A DNA stretch of 64,000 nt, from contig NZ_JAMQCO010000001.1 in assembly GCF_023702225.1 (NCBI RefSeq), positions 201,442 to 265,441 of the forward strand, in the 5' to 3' direction. This DNA comes from Aureimonas altamirensis. GTDB taxonomy: Bacteria; Pseudomonadota; Alphaproteobacteria; Rhizobiales; Rhizobiaceae. The translations under genes and the position numbers were made by a program. Shown here piece by piece: positions 33,995-45,236 of this stretch. The stretch's first letter is position 1, and each line of letters opens with the position of its first letter. The notes under the pieces are model-generated. The model saw only the letters and a list, made by a program, of their open reading frames with translations, was not told where the DNA came from and made no database searches.

Positions 33995-35260
33995 TCAAAG
34001 CCAGGGCGGAAGGCGGTCGAGTCCGATCAATTCTTCGAGCGTCTGTCGCGGCCGCACCGCGTGGAAGGCATCGTCCTTGACGAGAACCTCGGCGATCAGG
34101 GGCCGCGTATTGTACGTTCCGGACTGGACGGCCCCATAAGCGCCGGCCGTGGAGACATAGACGAGGTCGCCCTCCTTCAATTCCGGCAGGTCCCTGTCCC
34201 GCGCGAAGAAATCGCCGCTCTCGCATACCGGCCCGACGACATCCACCTGCTGCACGGGCGCCCCTGCGGCCGGTTCGACCACCGGGGCGATATCGTGCCA
34301 GGCGTCGTAGAGGGTGGGGCGGATCAGGTCGTTCATTGCGCCGTCGACGATCACGAAGGTGCGCCCGCTCTGGCGCTTCACGTAGATGACGCGCGCGACG
34401 AGAATGCCGGCATTGCCGGCGATCAGGCGTCCGGGCTCGAAAATCACGCGGGTACCGAGATCGCGGACATGGCGCTTGACGATTTCGGCATAGGCCGGCG
34501 GCTCCGGGGGCGGCATGTTGTCTCGGCGGTAGGGAACGCCAAGGCCGCCGCCCAGATCCACATGCGAAATCCGGTGGCCCAGCGCCCGCAGGCGGCCGAC
34601 GAGCCCGGCCAGACGGCCGAACGCCTCGTCGAAGGGTTCCAGCTCGGTGATCTGGCTGCCAATGTGCATGTCGATGCCGGAGACTTCCAGGCCGGGCAGC
34701 CGCGCAGCGAGATCGTAGACCTCTTCCGCCCGGTCGAATGCGATGCCGAACTTGTCGGCCTTCTTGCCGGTGGATATCTTGGCGTGCGTGCGCGCATCGA
34801 CATCCGGATTGATCCGGCACGAGATATGCGCGACACGCCCGGACGCAGAGGCCCGTCGCGAGATCGCCTCCAGCTCGGGCTCGGACTCCACATTGAAGCA
34901 GAATATCCCCGCATCGAGGGCGGCCTCGATTTCGGCTTCCGTCTTGCCGACCCCGGAGAACATGATCCGTTCGGCCGGTATGCCGGCCATCAGCGCGCGT
35001 TTCAGTTCGCCGCCGGAGACGACGTCGGCGCCGGCGCCCAGCGCCGCCAGCGTCTTCAGCACGGCCTGGTTGGAGTTGGCCTTCATCGCGTAGCAGACAA
35101 GCGCATCGATATCGGAAAAGGCCTCTGCGAAGACGCGGTAATGCCGTTCCAGCGTCGCCGTGGAGTAGCAATAGAAGGGCGTGCCGACGGATTCCGCGAT
35201 CGTGCGGATATCGACATTCTCGGCGTGCAGGACGCCGTCGACATAATCAAAATGGTTCAT
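33995..35260 (-). CDS. lysA: Diaminopimelate decarboxylase
   Basis: 421 residues. PLP enzyme making lysine from meso-diaminopimelate. The PLP Lys is in YAMKANSNQAVL near residue 60. Others are VSGGELKRALMAGI, SCRINPDVDARTH, HIGSQITEL, GGGLGVPYR and the catalytic-Cys region VGPVCESGDF. Operon order argH - small lipoprotein - lysA - TIGR02302 is conserved. Confidence 0.96.
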   Translation of the reverse strand: MNHFDYVDGVLHAENVDIRTIAESVGTPFYCYSTATLERHYRVFAEAFSDIDALVCYAMKANSNQAVLKTLAALGAGADVVSGGELKRALMAGIPAERIMFSGVGKTEAEIEAALDAGIFCFNVESEPELEAISRRASASGRVAHISCRINPDVDARTHAKISTGKKADKFGIAFDRAEEVYDLAARLPGLEVSGIDMHIGSQITELEPFDEAFGRLAGLVGRLRALGHRISHVDLGGGLGVPYRRDNMPPPEPPAYAEIVKRHVRDLGTRVIFEPGRLIAGNAGILVARVIYVKRQSGRTFVIVDGAMNDLIRPTLYDAWHDIAPVVEPAAGAPVQQVDVVGPVCESGDFFARDRDLPELKEGDLVYVSTAGAYGAVQSGTYNTRPLIAEVLVKDDAFHAVRPRQTLEELIGLDRLPPWL

Positions 35261-35282
35261 GGTGCGTTTCTGGTAGCGATCG

Positions 35283-35537
35283 TCAGTTCAGGAGGCCGTC
35301 CAGCAGGAAGCGCCGCTCCGGCGCTCCGGGATTGCGTGTCACCTCCTTCGGAACCACCGACGTCTCGGACGAACGGTTGGTGATCTCGGGAGCCCGCGCC
35401 AGCCCGGCGGCGTCCGGCGCGACGACATAGGGCCGCGCCGGCTGCCCCTCGGGCGTCGGCGGCACCGGCAGGTTCTTTCGTCCGCAGGCGGCGAGGCCGA
35501 GCATCAGCGCCACGCTTACAAGGGTCATTACTCGCAT
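35283..35537 (-). CDS. Small LptM-like lipoprotein
   Basis: 84 residues. N-terminal lipoprotein signal with lipobox LGLAAC, acylated Cys at residue 18, followed by GRKNLPVPPTPEGQ. It resembles the LptM/YifL type found before lysA in many proteobacteria (lipoprotein assisting LptD oxidation in enterobacteria); the role is assumed, not shown. It lies 22 bp before lysA. Confidence 0.85.
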   Translation of the reverse strand: MRVMTLVSVALMLGLAACGRKNLPVPPTPEGQPARPYVVAPDAAGLARAPEITNRSSETSVVPKEVTRNPGAPERRFLLDGLLN

Positions 35538-35560
35538 CGCCCATTACTCCAGATCAGAAC

Positions 35561-36961
35561 TCACTCGCCCGTGGACAGGCGTTGCTGCCAATAGGCGACC
35601 TGTTGGCGCACATTGTCGGGCGCCGTGCCGCCGAAGCTCTTGCGGCTGGCCACCGACGCATCGACCGACAGCACGTCGAAGACTTCGGGCCCGATGCGCC
35701 CGTCGATGTCCTGCAGGGCCTCCAGCGGCAGATCTTCCAGCGCGACCTTACGCGATTCCGCCAGAGCCACCACCCGGCCCGTCACGTGATGCGCCTCGCG
35801 GAACGGCAGGCCGGCGCCGCGCACCAGGAAGTCGGCAAGATCCGTCGCGGTGGAGAAGCCGGCTCCGGCGGCGGCCCGCATGCGCGCCACGTTCACTTCG
35901 AGGTCGCGCACCATGCCCGTCATGGCCGAAAGGGCCAGGGACAGCGAGTCGATGGCGTCGAACACCTGTTCCTTGTCTTCCTGCATATCCTTCGAATAGG
36001 ACAGCGGCAGGCCCTTCATCACCGTCAGCAGCGCAACGAGACCGCCATTGATGCGGCCTGTCTTTGCGCGCACCAGTTCCGCGGCGTCGGGGTTCTTCTT
36101 CTGCGGCATGATGGAGGAGCCGGTCGAGAAGGCGTCCGACAAACGGACGAAATCGAACTGCGGAGTGGACCAGATAACGATCTCTTCCGCCAGGCGTGAC
36201 AGGTGCATGGCCGTCATGGAGGCGATAGCCAGGAACTCGATGGCGAAATCGCGGTCGGAGACCGAATCCAGCGAGTTGCGGGTCGGCTCCCGGAAGCCGA
36301 GTTCATGCGCCGTGCGATGCCGGTCGATGGGGAAGCCGGTGCCGGCCAGTGCGGCCGCGCCGAGTGGCGATTCATCCATGCGGCGGAGCGCGTCCCGCAC
36401 GCGTGAGCGGTCGCGGCCGGCCATTTCCACATAAGCCAGGCAGTGATGGCCGAAGGTGACGGGCTGCGCCGCCTGCAGATGGGTAAAGCCCGGCATCACG
36501 GTTGCCGCATGCTCCTGCGCGCGCGCCAGCAGCGCCGCCATATAGGCGCCAAGCCCCGCTTCCAGCTCCTGCAGGGCGCGCTTGACGTACAGACGGAAAT
36601 CCACCGCCACCTGGTCGTTGCGCGAACGGGCCGTATGCAGGCGGCCGGCGGCGGGGCCGATCAACTCCGCAAGCCGGGCCTCGATATTCATGTGGATGTC
36701 CTCGCGCTCGCGCGAGAAGGGGAAACGCCCCTCCTCGATCTCGGCGCGGATACCGGTCAGGCCCTTGTGAATGGCGGCGGCATCCTCCGCCGAAATGATG
36801 CCGTTTTCGGCAAGCATGGCGGCATGGGCCATCGACCCTGCGATATCCTCGCGGTAAAGCCTCTTGTCGAAGTCGATGGAGGCGTTGATCGCCTCCATGA
36901 TCGCGTCCGGCCCCTGTGCGAACCGGCCGCCCCACATTTCGTTGCCAGGCTTTCTGGTCAT
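35561..36961 (-). CDS. argH: Argininosuccinate lyase
   Basis: 466 residues from the ATG giving [14 protein letters not shown], with AGGAG six bases upstream; an ATG 18 bp earlier would place that site inside the gene. Last step of arginine synthesis, splitting argininosuccinate to arginine and fumarate. Landmarks: MWGGRF, the [11 protein letters not shown] motif, and the fumarase/aspartase signature [11 protein letters not shown]. It is divergent from tlpA with a 39-bp gap. Confidence 0.96.
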   Translation of the reverse strand: MTRKPGNEMWGGRFAQGPDAIMEAINASIDFDKRLYREDIAGSMAHAAMLAENGIISAEDAAAIHKGLTGIRAEIEEGRFPFSREREDIHMNIEARLAELIGPAAGRLHTARSRNDQVAVDFRLYVKRALQELEAGLGAYMAALLARAQEHAATVMPGFTHLQAAQPVTFGHHCLAYVEMAGRDRSRVRDALRRMDESPLGAAALAGTGFPIDRHRTAHELGFREPTRNSLDSVSDRDFAIEFLAIASMTAMHLSRLAEEIVIWSTPQFDFVRLSDAFSTGSSIMPQKKNPDAAELVRAKTGRINGGLVALLTVMKGLPLSYSKDMQEDKEQVFDAIDSLSLALSAMTGMVRDLEVNVARMRAAAGAGFSTATDLADFLVRGAGLPFREAHHVTGRVVALAESRKVALEDLPLEALQDIDGRIGPEVFDVLSVDASVASRKSFGGTAPDNVRQQVAYWQQRLSTGE

Positions 36962-37000
36962 TCCGGTCTCCTGGCTCATGCGTCCTGAAGGTTTTCCATC

Positions 37001-37681
37001 ATGCAGTCGTCGCCGCAGCCACCATCACCCGGCAAGGAGCCGCGCAAGCGCTCCCTTTTCAGCTTCGGCACATTGGCGCTTCTTGCCGGCGTCGCCGCCG
37101 GCGCCCTTGGCGTATACGTGATCGAAAGCCGCTCTGGCAACGAAGTTGCGGGCAATTGCCCGCTCGACGACGGGATGAAGGCGCGCATCGACGCGGCCGC
37201 GCGCGGCGAGGTGGCCGCCATGGTGGCCATGGACAGGCCCTTCGACGCCACGGCGCTGGCCTTCAAGGACGCGGACGGCGCACAGACCAGTATCGGCGCC
37301 ATGGCCGGGCAGACCCTCCTGGTCAACCTTTGGGCAACGTGGTGCGTGCCCTGCCGGGTCGAAATGCCCGAACTCGACCGCCTCCAGGCGGAAGCGGGCA
37401 GTGATGCCTTCGCGGTGGTGCCGATCAACCTCGATCTCGGCGAAAGCGACAAGCCGCAGGCCTTCTACGACGAGATCGGGCTGACCCATCTGCCCATGTT
37501 TCGGGACGAGACGCTCAAGCTCTTCAACGACCTCAAGGGCGCCGGCATCGCCTTCGGCATGCCGGTCACCATGCTTGTCGACAAGACGGGCTGCGCCCGC
37601 GGCGTCATGAACGGGCCGGCCGAATGGGCAGGGGCGGATGCGCACGCCCTGATCGATGCCTTCATGGCTGACGGAAGCTGA
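37001..37681 (+). CDS. tlpA: TlpA-family thiol:disulfide interchange protein
   Basis: 226 residues. One N-terminal membrane helix ([20 protein letters not shown]) anchors a periplasmic thioredoxin-like domain with active site WATWCVPC. A cis-Pro region [12 protein letters not shown] follows, as in TlpA. It reduces periplasmic thiols, notably for cytochrome oxidase (CuA) and cytochrome c assembly, so it may serve the XoxG-type cytochromes. Located divergent from argH, the classical Bradyrhizobium/Rhizobium arrangement. Confidence 0.92.
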   Translation: MQSSPQPPSPGKEPRKRSLFSFGTLALLAGVAAGALGVYVIESRSGNEVAGNCPLDDGMKARIDAAARGEVAAMVAMDRPFDATALAFKDADGAQTSIGAMAGQTLLVNLWATWCVPCRVEMPELDRLQAEAGSDAFAVVPINLDLGESDKPQAFYDEIGLTHLPMFRDETLKLFNDLKGAGIAFGMPVTMLVDKTGCARGVMNGPAEWAGADAHALIDAFMADGS

Positions 37682-37723
37682 AGCGCTTCGGCGCGTTTTC
37701 CGTTCCAGACGCCCTGAACGCAG

Positions 37724-37747
37724 AAAGGCCGGGTCGCCCCGGCCTTT
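37724..37747. terminator. Bidirectional Rho-independent-like terminator between tlpA and pnp
   Basis: Perfect 10-bp stem AAAGGCCGGG/CCCGGCCTTT with a 4-nt loop, between the convergent tlpA and pnp genes. The AAA/TTT ends of the stem provide a U-rich tail in both directions, so one element can end both transcripts. Confidence 0.85.
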
Positions 37748-37774
37748 CCGATCATGTGAAGGAAAAGCGCCGCC

Positions 37775-39907
37775 TCAGGCTGCGTCTTCCGCGTCCTTCT
37801 TGATTTCCTGGCCGGTGGCCTGGTCGACGACCTTCATCGACAGGCGGACCTTGCCGCGCTCGTCGAAGCCCATCAGCTTCACCCATACCTTGTCGCCTTC
37901 CTTGACGACGTCGGTCGTCTTGGCGACGCGGTCGGCGCCGAGCTGGCTGATATGGACGAGGCCATCGCGCGAACCGAAGAAGTTGACGAAGGCGCCGAAC
38001 TCGACCGTCTTGACGACCGTACCTTCATAGACTTCGCCGACTTCCGGCTCCGCCACGATGGAATGGATCCATTTGCGGGCCGCCTCGATCTCCTTGCCGG
38101 AAGACGAAGCGATCTTCACCGTGCCGTCATCCTCGATATTGATCTTGGCGCCGGTCTTCTCGACGATCTCGCGGATCACCTTGCCGCCCGAGCCGATGAC
38201 GTCGCGGATCTTGTCCGTCGGGATCTGCATGACCTCGATGCGCGGAGCGAACTCGCCCAGCTCGGAACGGCTCTGCGACAGGGCCTTGGCCATCTCGCCC
38301 AGGATGTGGATGCGTCCGCCGCGGGCCTGCTCGAGGGCGATCTTCATGATCTCCTCGGTGATGCCCTGGATCTTGATGTCCATCTGGAGCGAGGTGATGC
38401 CCGCATCCGTGCCGGCCACCTTGAAATCCATGTCGCCGAGGTGATCCTCGTCGCCCAGGATATCCGAAAGGACGGCGAAGCGCTCGTCTTCCTTGATGAG
38501 GCCCATGGCGATGCCCGCAACCGGACGGCCGAGCGGCACACCGGCATCCATCAGCGCCAGCGAGGTGCCGCACACCGTGGCCATCGACGAGGAGCCGTTG
38601 GATTCGGTGACTTCGGAAACGACGCGCAGCGTATAGGGGAAAGCTTCCTTGGCCGGCAGCATCGGCCGGATGGCCCGCCAGGCCAGCTTGCCGTGGCCGA
38701 TCTCGCGGCGGCCGGGCGAGCCCATGCGGCCCGTCTCGCCCACGGAATAGGGCGGGAAGTTGTAGTGCAGCAGGAAGGTTTCCTTGTAGGTGCCCGTCAG
38801 CGAGTCGACATACTGCTCGTCTTCGCCGGTGCCGAGCGTCGCCACCACGAGGGCCTGCGTCTCACCGCGGGTGAACAGGGCCGAGCCGTGCGTACGCGGC
38901 AGAAGGCCGGCTTCCGCGACGATCGGACGGACCGTATCCAGGTTGCGGCCGTCGATGCGGCTCTTGGTGTCGAGGATGTTCCAGCGCACGATCTTGGCCT
39001 GGAGCTCCTTGAAGACCGAACCGATCTCTTCCTTGGTGAAGCGCGGCGCTTCCTCGCCCTCGGGCAGGAAATGCGCGGAGACCTTCGCCTTGACGGCGTC
39101 GACGGCGGCATAGCGCGCCTGCTTGTCGGTGATCTTGTAGGCGTCGCGCAGCTCGGTTTCGGCCAGCTTCAGCATCTCGCCCTCGAGGGCCGAGAAGTCC
39201 GGGGCGGCATGGTCGCGCGGCTCCTTGGCCGCATGCTCGGCCAGGCGGATGATCGCGTCAATCACCGGCTGGAAGCCGCGATGACCGAACATGACGGCGC
39301 CGAGCATCGTCTCTTCGTCGAGCTCCTGCGCTTCAGACTCGACCATCAGGACGGCGTCCTGCGTGCCGGCGACGACGAGGTCCAGCTTGGACTCGGCCAT
39401 TTCGTCGACATGCGGGTTCAGCTTGAACTCACCGCCGATGAATCCCACGCGCGCAGCGCCGATGGGGCCCATGAAGGGTACGCCCGACAGCGTCAGCGCG
39501 GCGGAAGCCGCAACCATCGACACGATGTCCGGATCGTTCTCGAGGTCGTGCTGAAGAACGGTGATCACGACCTGCGTGTCGTTCTTGTAGCCCTCGGCGA
39601 AGAGCGGGCGGATTGGCCGGTCGATCAGGCGGGAGACGAGCGTCTCCTTCTCGGACGGACGGCCCTCGCGCTTGAAGTAACCACCGGGGATGCGACCGGC
39701 CGCAAAGGCCTTTTCCTGATAGTTGACGGTCAGCGGGAAGAAGTCGAAGCCGGGCTTGGGCGCCTTGGCGGAGACGACGGTGGCAAGGACCGTGGTTTCG
39801 CCGTAGGTGGCGAGGACGGCGCCGTCGGCTTGGCGGGCGATCTTGCCCGTCTCGAGCGTCAGCGGGCGACCGCCCCATTCGATTTCCACTTTATGGGTGT
39901 TGAACAT
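37775..39907 (-). CDS. pnp: Polyribonucleotide nucleotidyltransferase (PNPase)
   Basis: 710 residues from the ATG giving [16 protein letters not shown]; an upstream in-frame extension is not conserved. Two RNase PH-like domains, then KH ([25 protein letters not shown]) and S1 ([22 protein letters not shown]) domains. Phosphorolytic 3'-5' exonuclease and part of the degradosome. Landmarks: [18 protein letters not shown] and [12 protein letters not shown]. It lies downstream of rpsO on the same strand, a universal pairing; a leader hairpin precedes it. Confidence 0.97.
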   Translation of the reverse strand: MFNTHKVEIEWGGRPLTLETGKIARQADGAVLATYGETTVLATVVSAKAPKPGFDFFPLTVNYQEKAFAAGRIPGGYFKREGRPSEKETLVSRLIDRPIRPLFAEGYKNDTQVVITVLQHDLENDPDIVSMVAASAALTLSGVPFMGPIGAARVGFIGGEFKLNPHVDEMAESKLDLVVAGTQDAVLMVESEAQELDEETMLGAVMFGHRGFQPVIDAIIRLAEHAAKEPRDHAAPDFSALEGEMLKLAETELRDAYKITDKQARYAAVDAVKAKVSAHFLPEGEEAPRFTKEEIGSVFKELQAKIVRWNILDTKSRIDGRNLDTVRPIVAEAGLLPRTHGSALFTRGETQALVVATLGTGEDEQYVDSLTGTYKETFLLHYNFPPYSVGETGRMGSPGRREIGHGKLAWRAIRPMLPAKEAFPYTLRVVSEVTESNGSSSMATVCGTSLALMDAGVPLGRPVAGIAMGLIKEDERFAVLSDILGDEDHLGDMDFKVAGTDAGITSLQMDIKIQGITEEIMKIALEQARGGRIHILGEMAKALSQSRSELGEFAPRIEVMQIPTDKIRDVIGSGGKVIREIVEKTGAKINIEDDGTVKIASSSGKEIEAARKWIHSIVAEPEVGEVYEGTVVKTVEFGAFVNFFGSRDGLVHISQLGADRVAKTTDVVKEGDKVWVKLMGFDERGKVRLSMKVVDQATGQEIKKDAEDAA

Positions 39908-39932
39908 CGTTGAATCGTTCTCTCTGGCTGCC

Positions 39933-39951
39933 GCGGCGCAAAAGGCGCCGC
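39933..39951 (-). promoter_or_regulatory. Leader hairpin upstream of pnp
   Basis: GCGGCGC/GCGCCGC, a 7-bp perfect stem with 5-nt loop, 25 bp before the pnp ATG. In enterobacteria pnp expression is autoregulated through an RNase III-cleaved leader stem; this hairpin is a candidate for an analogous element, unproven here. Confidence 0.35.
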
Positions 39952-40068
39952 CGGCGTTCCGTTGGTTGGAAACGCACATGGGCAAGACGGCGGGAGGCTT
40001 TCGTCGCGCTGGGCGGCGCAAGCATCCGGCAATCCTGCCCCATGGGCGCTCGGGGCAGATATCGAAAG

Positions 40069-40093
40069 GGCGGGCTCCGTCAGGAAACCCGCC
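40069..40093 (-). terminator. Candidate rpsO terminator hairpin
   Basis: Stem GGCGGG/CCCGCC (6 bp) with a 13-nt loop, 11 bp after the rpsO stop on the minus strand. It is followed by only a short pyrimidine stretch (CTTTC). Transcription may partly read through to pnp. Confidence 0.45.
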
Positions 40094-40104
40094 ACTTTCA
40101 GTCT

Positions 40105-40374
40105 TTAGCGACGCAGGCCGAGGCGCGAGATCAGCGCCTGGTAGCGCTCTTCTTCGCGGCTCTTCAGGTAGTCGAGAAGGCGACGACGCTGCGAGACCAT
40201 CTTGAGGAGGCCGCGACGCGAGTGATTGTCCTTCTTGTGGCCTTTGAAGTGCTCGGTCAGGTTGGCGATGCGCTCGGAAAGCAGGGCTACCTGCACTTCC
40301 GGCGAACCGGTGTCGCCTTCCTTGGTCGCGAATTCCTTCATAAGCTCGGCCTTGCGCTCAAGCGTAATCGACAT
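40105..40374 (-). CDS. rpsO: 30S ribosomal protein S15
   Basis: 89 residues, exact family length. Characteristic sequence: [24 protein letters not shown] and [20 protein letters not shown]. Binds 16S rRNA helix 22 early in 30S assembly. It lies between truB (163-bp gap) and pnp. Confidence 0.98.
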   Translation of the reverse strand: MSITLERKAELMKEFATKEGDTGSPEVQVALLSERIANLTEHFKGHKKDNHSRRGLLKMVSQRRRLLDYLKSREEERYQALISRLGLRR

Positions 40375-40537
40375 CGTGTTTCCCTTTCGTATTCAGGAGG
40401 GTCGGGACACCCAAAGCCGGGATGTCGTCCAGCATGGGTCGTTATTCGCTCTGGCCCGCGGGCCGGCGATTGGCGGGATATAAGCCAAAACCATGCGAAA
40501 CGCCAGCCCGCCCCATGCGGACTGCCGCGCGCCTGCG

Positions 40538-41518
40538 TCAGCGACCGCCGAAGACGCGACGCGGATGGAAGGATCCCTGCTCGATGGTGCCGATGGCGAT
40601 CAGCCGCCCGAGGCCGGTGGCGAACGCCTCGTCGCAGAAGGCCGGCGCGTCGCGGCCGCGCAGCAGCACGGGGTTGCCGGACAGGACGCGCGCCGACTGC
40701 TCGTCGCTGAGGCTGACCTCGTACAACTCGCCGAGGGCCTCGGACGCGTCCAGGAGGTAATCGTCGAGCGGGGTGAAGTCCACGACACGCGGCCGCGCGC
40801 CGGCCGTCAGAGCCTCTTGGTCCAGCGCCTCGCGGCCCTCGTCGGCGGCGGCCTCCAGTTCCTCCAGCGTCACCATGTCGGCTTCGTCGAAGGCGCCGAC
40901 GCTGAGCCGCCTGAGGTCGATCACATGGCCGAAGCATCCAAGGTCGCGGCCCATGTCGCGCGCCAGCGCGCGAACATAAGTGCCCTTGCCGCATTCCGCC
41001 TCGAATATCGTGGTCTCGGCGTCGGGCATCGACACGATGTCGAGCCGGTGGATGGTCACCCCGCGCGCGGCGATCTCGACGGCTTCACCGCCCCGGGCAA
41101 GATCGTAGGCCCGCTCGCCATCGATCTTGATGGCGGAATATTGGGGCGGCACCTGCGAGATTTCGCCGCGATAGGCCTGCATCACCTGCTCGATGGCGCC
41201 TTGCTGCGGGCGCTGCTCGCTTGTCCGCAGCACCGGGCCCTCGGTATCGTCGGTCGCGGTCTCCGCGCCCCACCGGACGGTGAAGCGATAGACCTTCTGA
41301 CCGTCCATGACATAGGGCACGGTCTTGGTGGCGTCGCCGAAGGCGATGGGCAGCATTCCGGAAGCCAGCGGATCCAGGGTGCCCGCATGGCCCGCCTTTT
41401 GCGCGAAATACAGCCATTTCAGCTTGGAAACCGCATCGGTGGAGCCGAGGCCCTTCGGCTTGTCCAGGATGACCCAGCCCGAAATCGGACGCCCCTTGGG
41501 CTTGCCGCGGCGGGCCAT
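40538..41518 (-). CDS. truB: tRNA pseudouridine(55) synthase
   Basis: 326 residues. Makes pseudouridine 55 in the T-loop of tRNAs. Catalytic Asp D49 in [12 protein letters not shown]; also [20 protein letters not shown] and the [14 protein letters not shown] motif. Start overlaps the rbfA stop by one base (TGATG). Confidence 0.96.
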   Translation of the reverse strand: MARRGKPKGRPISGWVILDKPKGLGSTDAVSKLKWLYFAQKAGHAGTLDPLASGMLPIAFGDATKTVPYVMDGQKVYRFTVRWGAETATDDTEGPVLRTSEQRPQQGAIEQVMQAYRGEISQVPPQYSAIKIDGERAYDLARGGEAVEIAARGVTIHRLDIVSMPDAETTIFEAECGKGTYVRALARDMGRDLGCFGHVIDLRRLSVGAFDEADMVTLEELEAAADEGREALDQEALTAGARPRVVDFTPLDDYLLDASEALGELYEVSLSDEQSARVLSGNPVLLRGRDAPAFCDEAFATGLGRLIAIGTIEQGSFHPRRVFGGR

Positions 41519-41946
41519 CAGCGCCCCTCCCCGCCGGCATCGTCCTCGTCCGCGTCGTCGAGATCGCGGGAGACGGCGGGCGAGCGCAACAGGGCGTCGA
41601 TGCGGGCGAAATTGTCGAAACTGTCGTCGGCGCGGAAGCGGATTTCGGGCATGTATTTCATCTGTCTGAGAGCGGGCGTGACGCGGCCGCGCAGGAATTT
41701 CCGGTTCTGGTTCAGCGCGGCGACGAAGGGTTCGGAATCCTCCTGGCCGAGCACCGTCACATAGGCGGTCGCCAGCTTCAGGTCGGGCGTCATGCGCACT
41801 TCGGTGACGGACACCACCGCACGCTCCAGCAATGGGTCGCGCAGTTCGCCGCGTTGCAGGGTTTCGGTCAGCGCGTGACGAACCTTTTCGCCGACGCTGA
41901 GCTGGCGCTGCGAGGGCGCCTTGGAAGGATTGGGGCTTCGAGCCAT
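41518..41946 (-). CDS. rbfA: 30S ribosome-binding factor A
   Basis: 142 residues from the ATG giving [13 protein letters not shown]. Single KH-like domain ([38 protein letters not shown]) with an acidic C-terminal tail ([15 protein letters not shown]). 30S maturation and cold adaptation factor. Coupled to truB by stop-start overlap. Separated from infB by 140 bp that hold a strong hairpin. Confidence 0.95.
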   Translation of the reverse strand: MARSPNPSKAPSQRQLSVGEKVRHALTETLQRGELRDPLLERAVVSVTEVRMTPDLKLATAYVTVLGQEDSEPFVAALNQNRKFLRGRVTPALRQMKYMPEIRFRADDSFDNFARIDALLRSPAVSRDLDDADEDDAGGEGR

Positions 41947-42038
41947 GTTACGTCGTTCAGCCTGGCATGATGGAAATCGATGAACACGCCCCGCCGACCA
42001 TGCCGGTCCGGGGCGCGTCTGAGCGGTACACGGCAAGA

Positions 42039-42061
42039 GGCCCGGCGCATGACGCCGGGCC
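42039..42061 (-). terminator. Hairpin terminator/attenuator after infB
   Basis: Perfect 9-bp stem GGCCCGGCG/CGCCGGGCC with a 5-nt loop, 25 bp after the infB stop and before rbfA. It is followed by TCTTG, so the U-run is weak. It could end or attenuate the rimP-nusA-ylxR-infB transcript before rbfA-truB. Confidence 0.6.
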
Positions 42062-42086
42062 GAAAGCATTGCCGCCTGATACACCC

Positions 42087-45000
42087 CTAGAGCGAGCGAG
42101 CGATATGCTCCACGCGGAAGCACTCGATGACGTCGCCCTGGCGGATGGCGTCGTAACGCTCGAAGGCCATGCCGCACTCCTGGCCCGCCGGCACTTCGGC
42201 GACTTCGTCCTTGAAGCGCTTGAGCGTCGACAGCTTGCCCTCGTGGATGACGACGCCGTCGCGGATGAGGCGCACACCGGCCCCGCGCTCGACGCGGCCT
42301 TCGGTGACGCGGCAACCGGCAACCTTGCCCACCTTGGTGATGTGGAAGACCTCGAGGATCTCCGCATTGCCGAGGAACGTCTCGCGGCGCTCCGGCGACA
42401 GGAGGCCCGACATCGCCTGCTTAACGTCATCCACCAGATCGTAGATGATGTTGTAGTAGCGGATTTCGATGCCCTCGCGCTCGGCAGCCTGCCGGGCCTG
42501 TGCGTTGGCGCGGACGTTGAAGCCGATGATCGCCGCATTGGAGGCGGCGGCCAGCGCCACGTCCGACTCGGTGATCGCGCCGGCGCCGGAATGCACCAGG
42601 CGAGCCGCCACCTCGTCGGTGCTGATCTTCTCGAGCGCACCGGCGATGGCTTCGACCGAACCCTGCACGTCGCCCTTGATGACGAGCGGGAATTCCTTCA
42701 GGCCGGTCGCCTGGAGCTGGCTCATCATCTGCTCGAGCGAGCCGCGCTGCCCGGCCGACTTGGCGACGGCCTTCTCGCGGGCGACGCGCTGGCGATACTC
42801 GGCGATCTCGCGGGCCTGGGCTTCGTTCTGCACGACGGCGAAACGATCGCCCGCACCGGGCGTACCCTGCATGCCGAGAACCTCGACGGGCATCGAGGGC
42901 GCCGCCTCCTTCACCTGCCGGCCCTGATCGTCGATCAGCGCACGCACCTTGCCCCATTCGTTGCCGGCGACGATGATGTCGCCGGCGCGCAGCGTACCCG
43001 CCTGCACCAGAACCGTGGCCACGGGGCCGCGGCCGCGGTCCAACTGGGCCTCGATGACGACGCCTTCGGCCGTCCGGTCCGGATCGGCCTTCAGCTCGAG
43101 AACCTCGGACTGCAGCAGGATCGCATCGATCAGCTTGTCGAGGTTCGTACCGGCCTTGGCCGACACCTCGACGTCCAGCACCTCGCCGCCCATCGACTCG
43201 ACGAACACCTCGTGCTGCAGCAGGCCGTTGCGCACCTTCGACGGATCGGCCGAAGGCTTGTCGATCTTGTTGATGGCAACGATGATCGGCACGTTCGCCG
43301 CCTTGGCGTGCTTGATGGACTCGATCGTCTGCGGCATGACGCTGTCGTCGGCCGCCACCACCAGTACGGCGATGTCGGTCGCCTGGGCGCCACGGGCACG
43401 CATGGCGGAGAACGCCTCGTGGCCGGGCGTATCGATGAAGGTCACCTTCTGCCCGTTATGCTCGATCTGATAGGCGCCGATGTGCTGCGTGATGCCACCG
43501 GCTTCCGCAGAAACGACGCTGGTCTTGCGGATCGCGTCCAGGAGCGAGGTCTTGCCGTGGTCGACGTGGCCCATGATGGTCACGACCGGCGCACGCTGCC
43601 GCATCTTGGCCGGGTCGTCGACGACGTTGAAGAAGCCCTCCTCGACGTCGGACTCCGCCACACGCTTGACCGTATGGCCGAATTCTCCGGCGATGAGCTC
43701 GGCAAGGTCGGCGTCGATGACGTCGCCCGGCTTCATCATCTGGCCTTGCTGCATCAGGTACTTGATCACGTCAACCGCACGTTCCGACATGCGGTTTGCC
43801 AGTTCCTGGATGGTGATCGTCTCTGGAATAATCACTTCTCTGGAAATCTTCTCTCGGCTCTGCGACTGCTGTGAACGCTTGAACTTCTCCTGGCGACGAC
43901 GCATCGAGGAGAGGGAACGTCCGCGTGAATCCTCATCCGACAGGGCGCGGTCGAGGTTGACCCGTCCGGCCCGCCGGTCGTCCGCGCCGCGGGTGCGGGC
44001 GGGGCGTGCGGCATCCGCCGCTCCGGCGCCGGGGCCGGGAGTGCGGCGGCGCGCACCAGCACGGTTGGCGCTGTCGTCGTCCTCGGAGGCCCGGCGGCTT
44101 CCGCGCGACAGATCGCTGCGCGCTGCCGGCTTGAGGCCGAGCCCGTCATCGACGGGCGGCGGCCCCGGAATGACCGTCTCGGCGATGCCGCCGCCGCGCT
44201 TCTGCGGCTTGGCCTGGGCACGCCGTGCGGCGTCCTCCTCGGCTTTGCGGCGGGCTGCGGCTTCCATCTCGACGCGTGCCGCCTCTTCGGCCTGCCGCCG
44301 CTCGCTTTCCTCGAGTTCGGCGCGGCGGCGCTGGTCTTCCTCTATGCGGCGTGCTTCCGCCTCCTGGAAAAGGCGGCGGTCTTCGACCTCGCGCTGGCGC
44401 GCCAGTTCGAGGGCGCGCTTGCGTGCATCCATTTCCTTGGACGACAGATCCGACAGCACGGCTCCGCGCGGCTGCCGTCCGGCCGGAGCCGGTGCACCGC
44501 GGTTTCCGTCGCGCCCGCCCTGGCCACCCGGGCCGGAACGGCCGGGCGTCACCCCGCGGTTGCGGTAGGCCATGTTGCCGCCCCCGCGATCCTGCCGGGA
44601 CGCATCCTGGCGCGGAGCGCCGGCGGACGAGGCCGGCGTCGCTGGCCGGGAAGCCGTCGGCGGCGTCGGACGGGCCGGTGCGGCCGGGGTCGTCGCAGCC
44701 GGGGCGGCGGTGGCCGGAGCGGGGCTTGCTGCGGCCGGAGCGGGCGTCGCCGCCGGCTGGCTCGCGGCAGGTGCGGGCGTGGGAACCGGCGCGGCCGGCT
44801 TCGGCGCTTCCGCGACCGGCTCCGCGGCCTTGGCGGCTGCGGCTTCAGCCTCGGCGGCGCGGCGTGTCGCCTCCGCTTCGGCGGCAGCGGCGCGGGCAGC
44901 GGCGGCTGCCTCAGCCTCGGCGGCCTGGCGGGCCTCTTCCTGCCTGGCAGCCTCTTCGGCTGCGGCGCGTGCCTTCGCCTCGTCCTCGGCCTGCGCGTTG

Positions 45001-45236
45001 GCAAGCGCCTGCGCCTGGGCGGGCGTCAGCCCGCGCCCTACCGCACCGTCGCCGGGACGCGCGTCCTCGGGCTTGGAGAACTTCCGCTTCTTCGTTTCGA
45101 CCACGACATTCTTCGTGCGCCCATGCGAGAAGTTCTGCCGCACGGTGGATTGCTGGACCCCACCGGGCTTGATCGACAGAGTCTTCTTCGTGTTGACGCT
45201 CAGAGTCTTGTCGTCGCCGGATTTGGTATCGCTCAT
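42087..45236 (-). CDS. infB: Translation initiation factor IF-2
   Basis: 1049 residues. N-terminal IF2_N-type start, then a long low-complexity region (about 70-420) of Ala/Glu/Arg coiled coil and Pro/Ala linkers. The GTPase core has [20 protein letters not shown] and [10 protein letters not shown], with domains II-IV to the C terminus. Delivers initiator tRNA to the 30S subunit. The long variable N-terminal part is normal for alphaproteobacterial IF-2. Starts directly after the ylxR stop. Confidence 0.97.
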   Translation of the reverse strand: MSDTKSGDDKTLSVNTKKTLSIKPGGVQQSTVRQNFSHGRTKNVVVETKKRKFSKPEDARPGDGAVGRGLTPAQAQALANAQAEDEAKARAAAEEAARQEEARQAAEAEAAAAARAAAAEAEATRRAAEAEAAAAKAAEPVAEAPKPAAPVPTPAPAASQPAATPAPAAASPAPATAAPAATTPAAPARPTPPTASRPATPASSAGAPRQDASRQDRGGGNMAYRNRGVTPGRSGPGGQGGRDGNRGAPAPAGRQPRGAVLSDLSSKEMDARKRALELARQREVEDRRLFQEAEARRIEEDQRRRAELEESERRQAEEAARVEMEAAARRKAEEDAARRAQAKPQKRGGGIAETVIPGPPPVDDGLGLKPAARSDLSRGSRRASEDDDSANRAGARRRTPGPGAGAADAARPARTRGADDRRAGRVNLDRALSDEDSRGRSLSSMRRRQEKFKRSQQSQSREKISREVIIPETITIQELANRMSERAVDVIKYLMQQGQMMKPGDVIDADLAELIAGEFGHTVKRVAESDVEEGFFNVVDDPAKMRQRAPVVTIMGHVDHGKTSLLDAIRKTSVVSAEAGGITQHIGAYQIEHNGQKVTFIDTPGHEAFSAMRARGAQATDIAVLVVAADDSVMPQTIESIKHAKAANVPIIVAINKIDKPSADPSKVRNGLLQHEVFVESMGGEVLDVEVSAKAGTNLDKLIDAILLQSEVLELKADPDRTAEGVVIEAQLDRGRGPVATVLVQAGTLRAGDIIVAGNEWGKVRALIDDQGRQVKEAAPSMPVEVLGMQGTPGAGDRFAVVQNEAQAREIAEYRQRVAREKAVAKSAGQRGSLEQMMSQLQATGLKEFPLVIKGDVQGSVEAIAGALEKISTDEVAARLVHSGAGAITESDVALAAASNAAIIGFNVRANAQARQAAEREGIEIRYYNIIYDLVDDVKQAMSGLLSPERRETFLGNAEILEVFHITKVGKVAGCRVTEGRVERGAGVRLIRDGVVIHEGKLSTLKRFKDEVAEVPAGQECGMAFERYDAIRQGDVIECFRVEHIARSL

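Noticed and set aside
37952-39913. 653-codon plus-strand frame opposite pnp
   Set aside because: Antisense to a universally conserved gene; composition (His/Asp/Arg-rich) is typical of a shadow frame.
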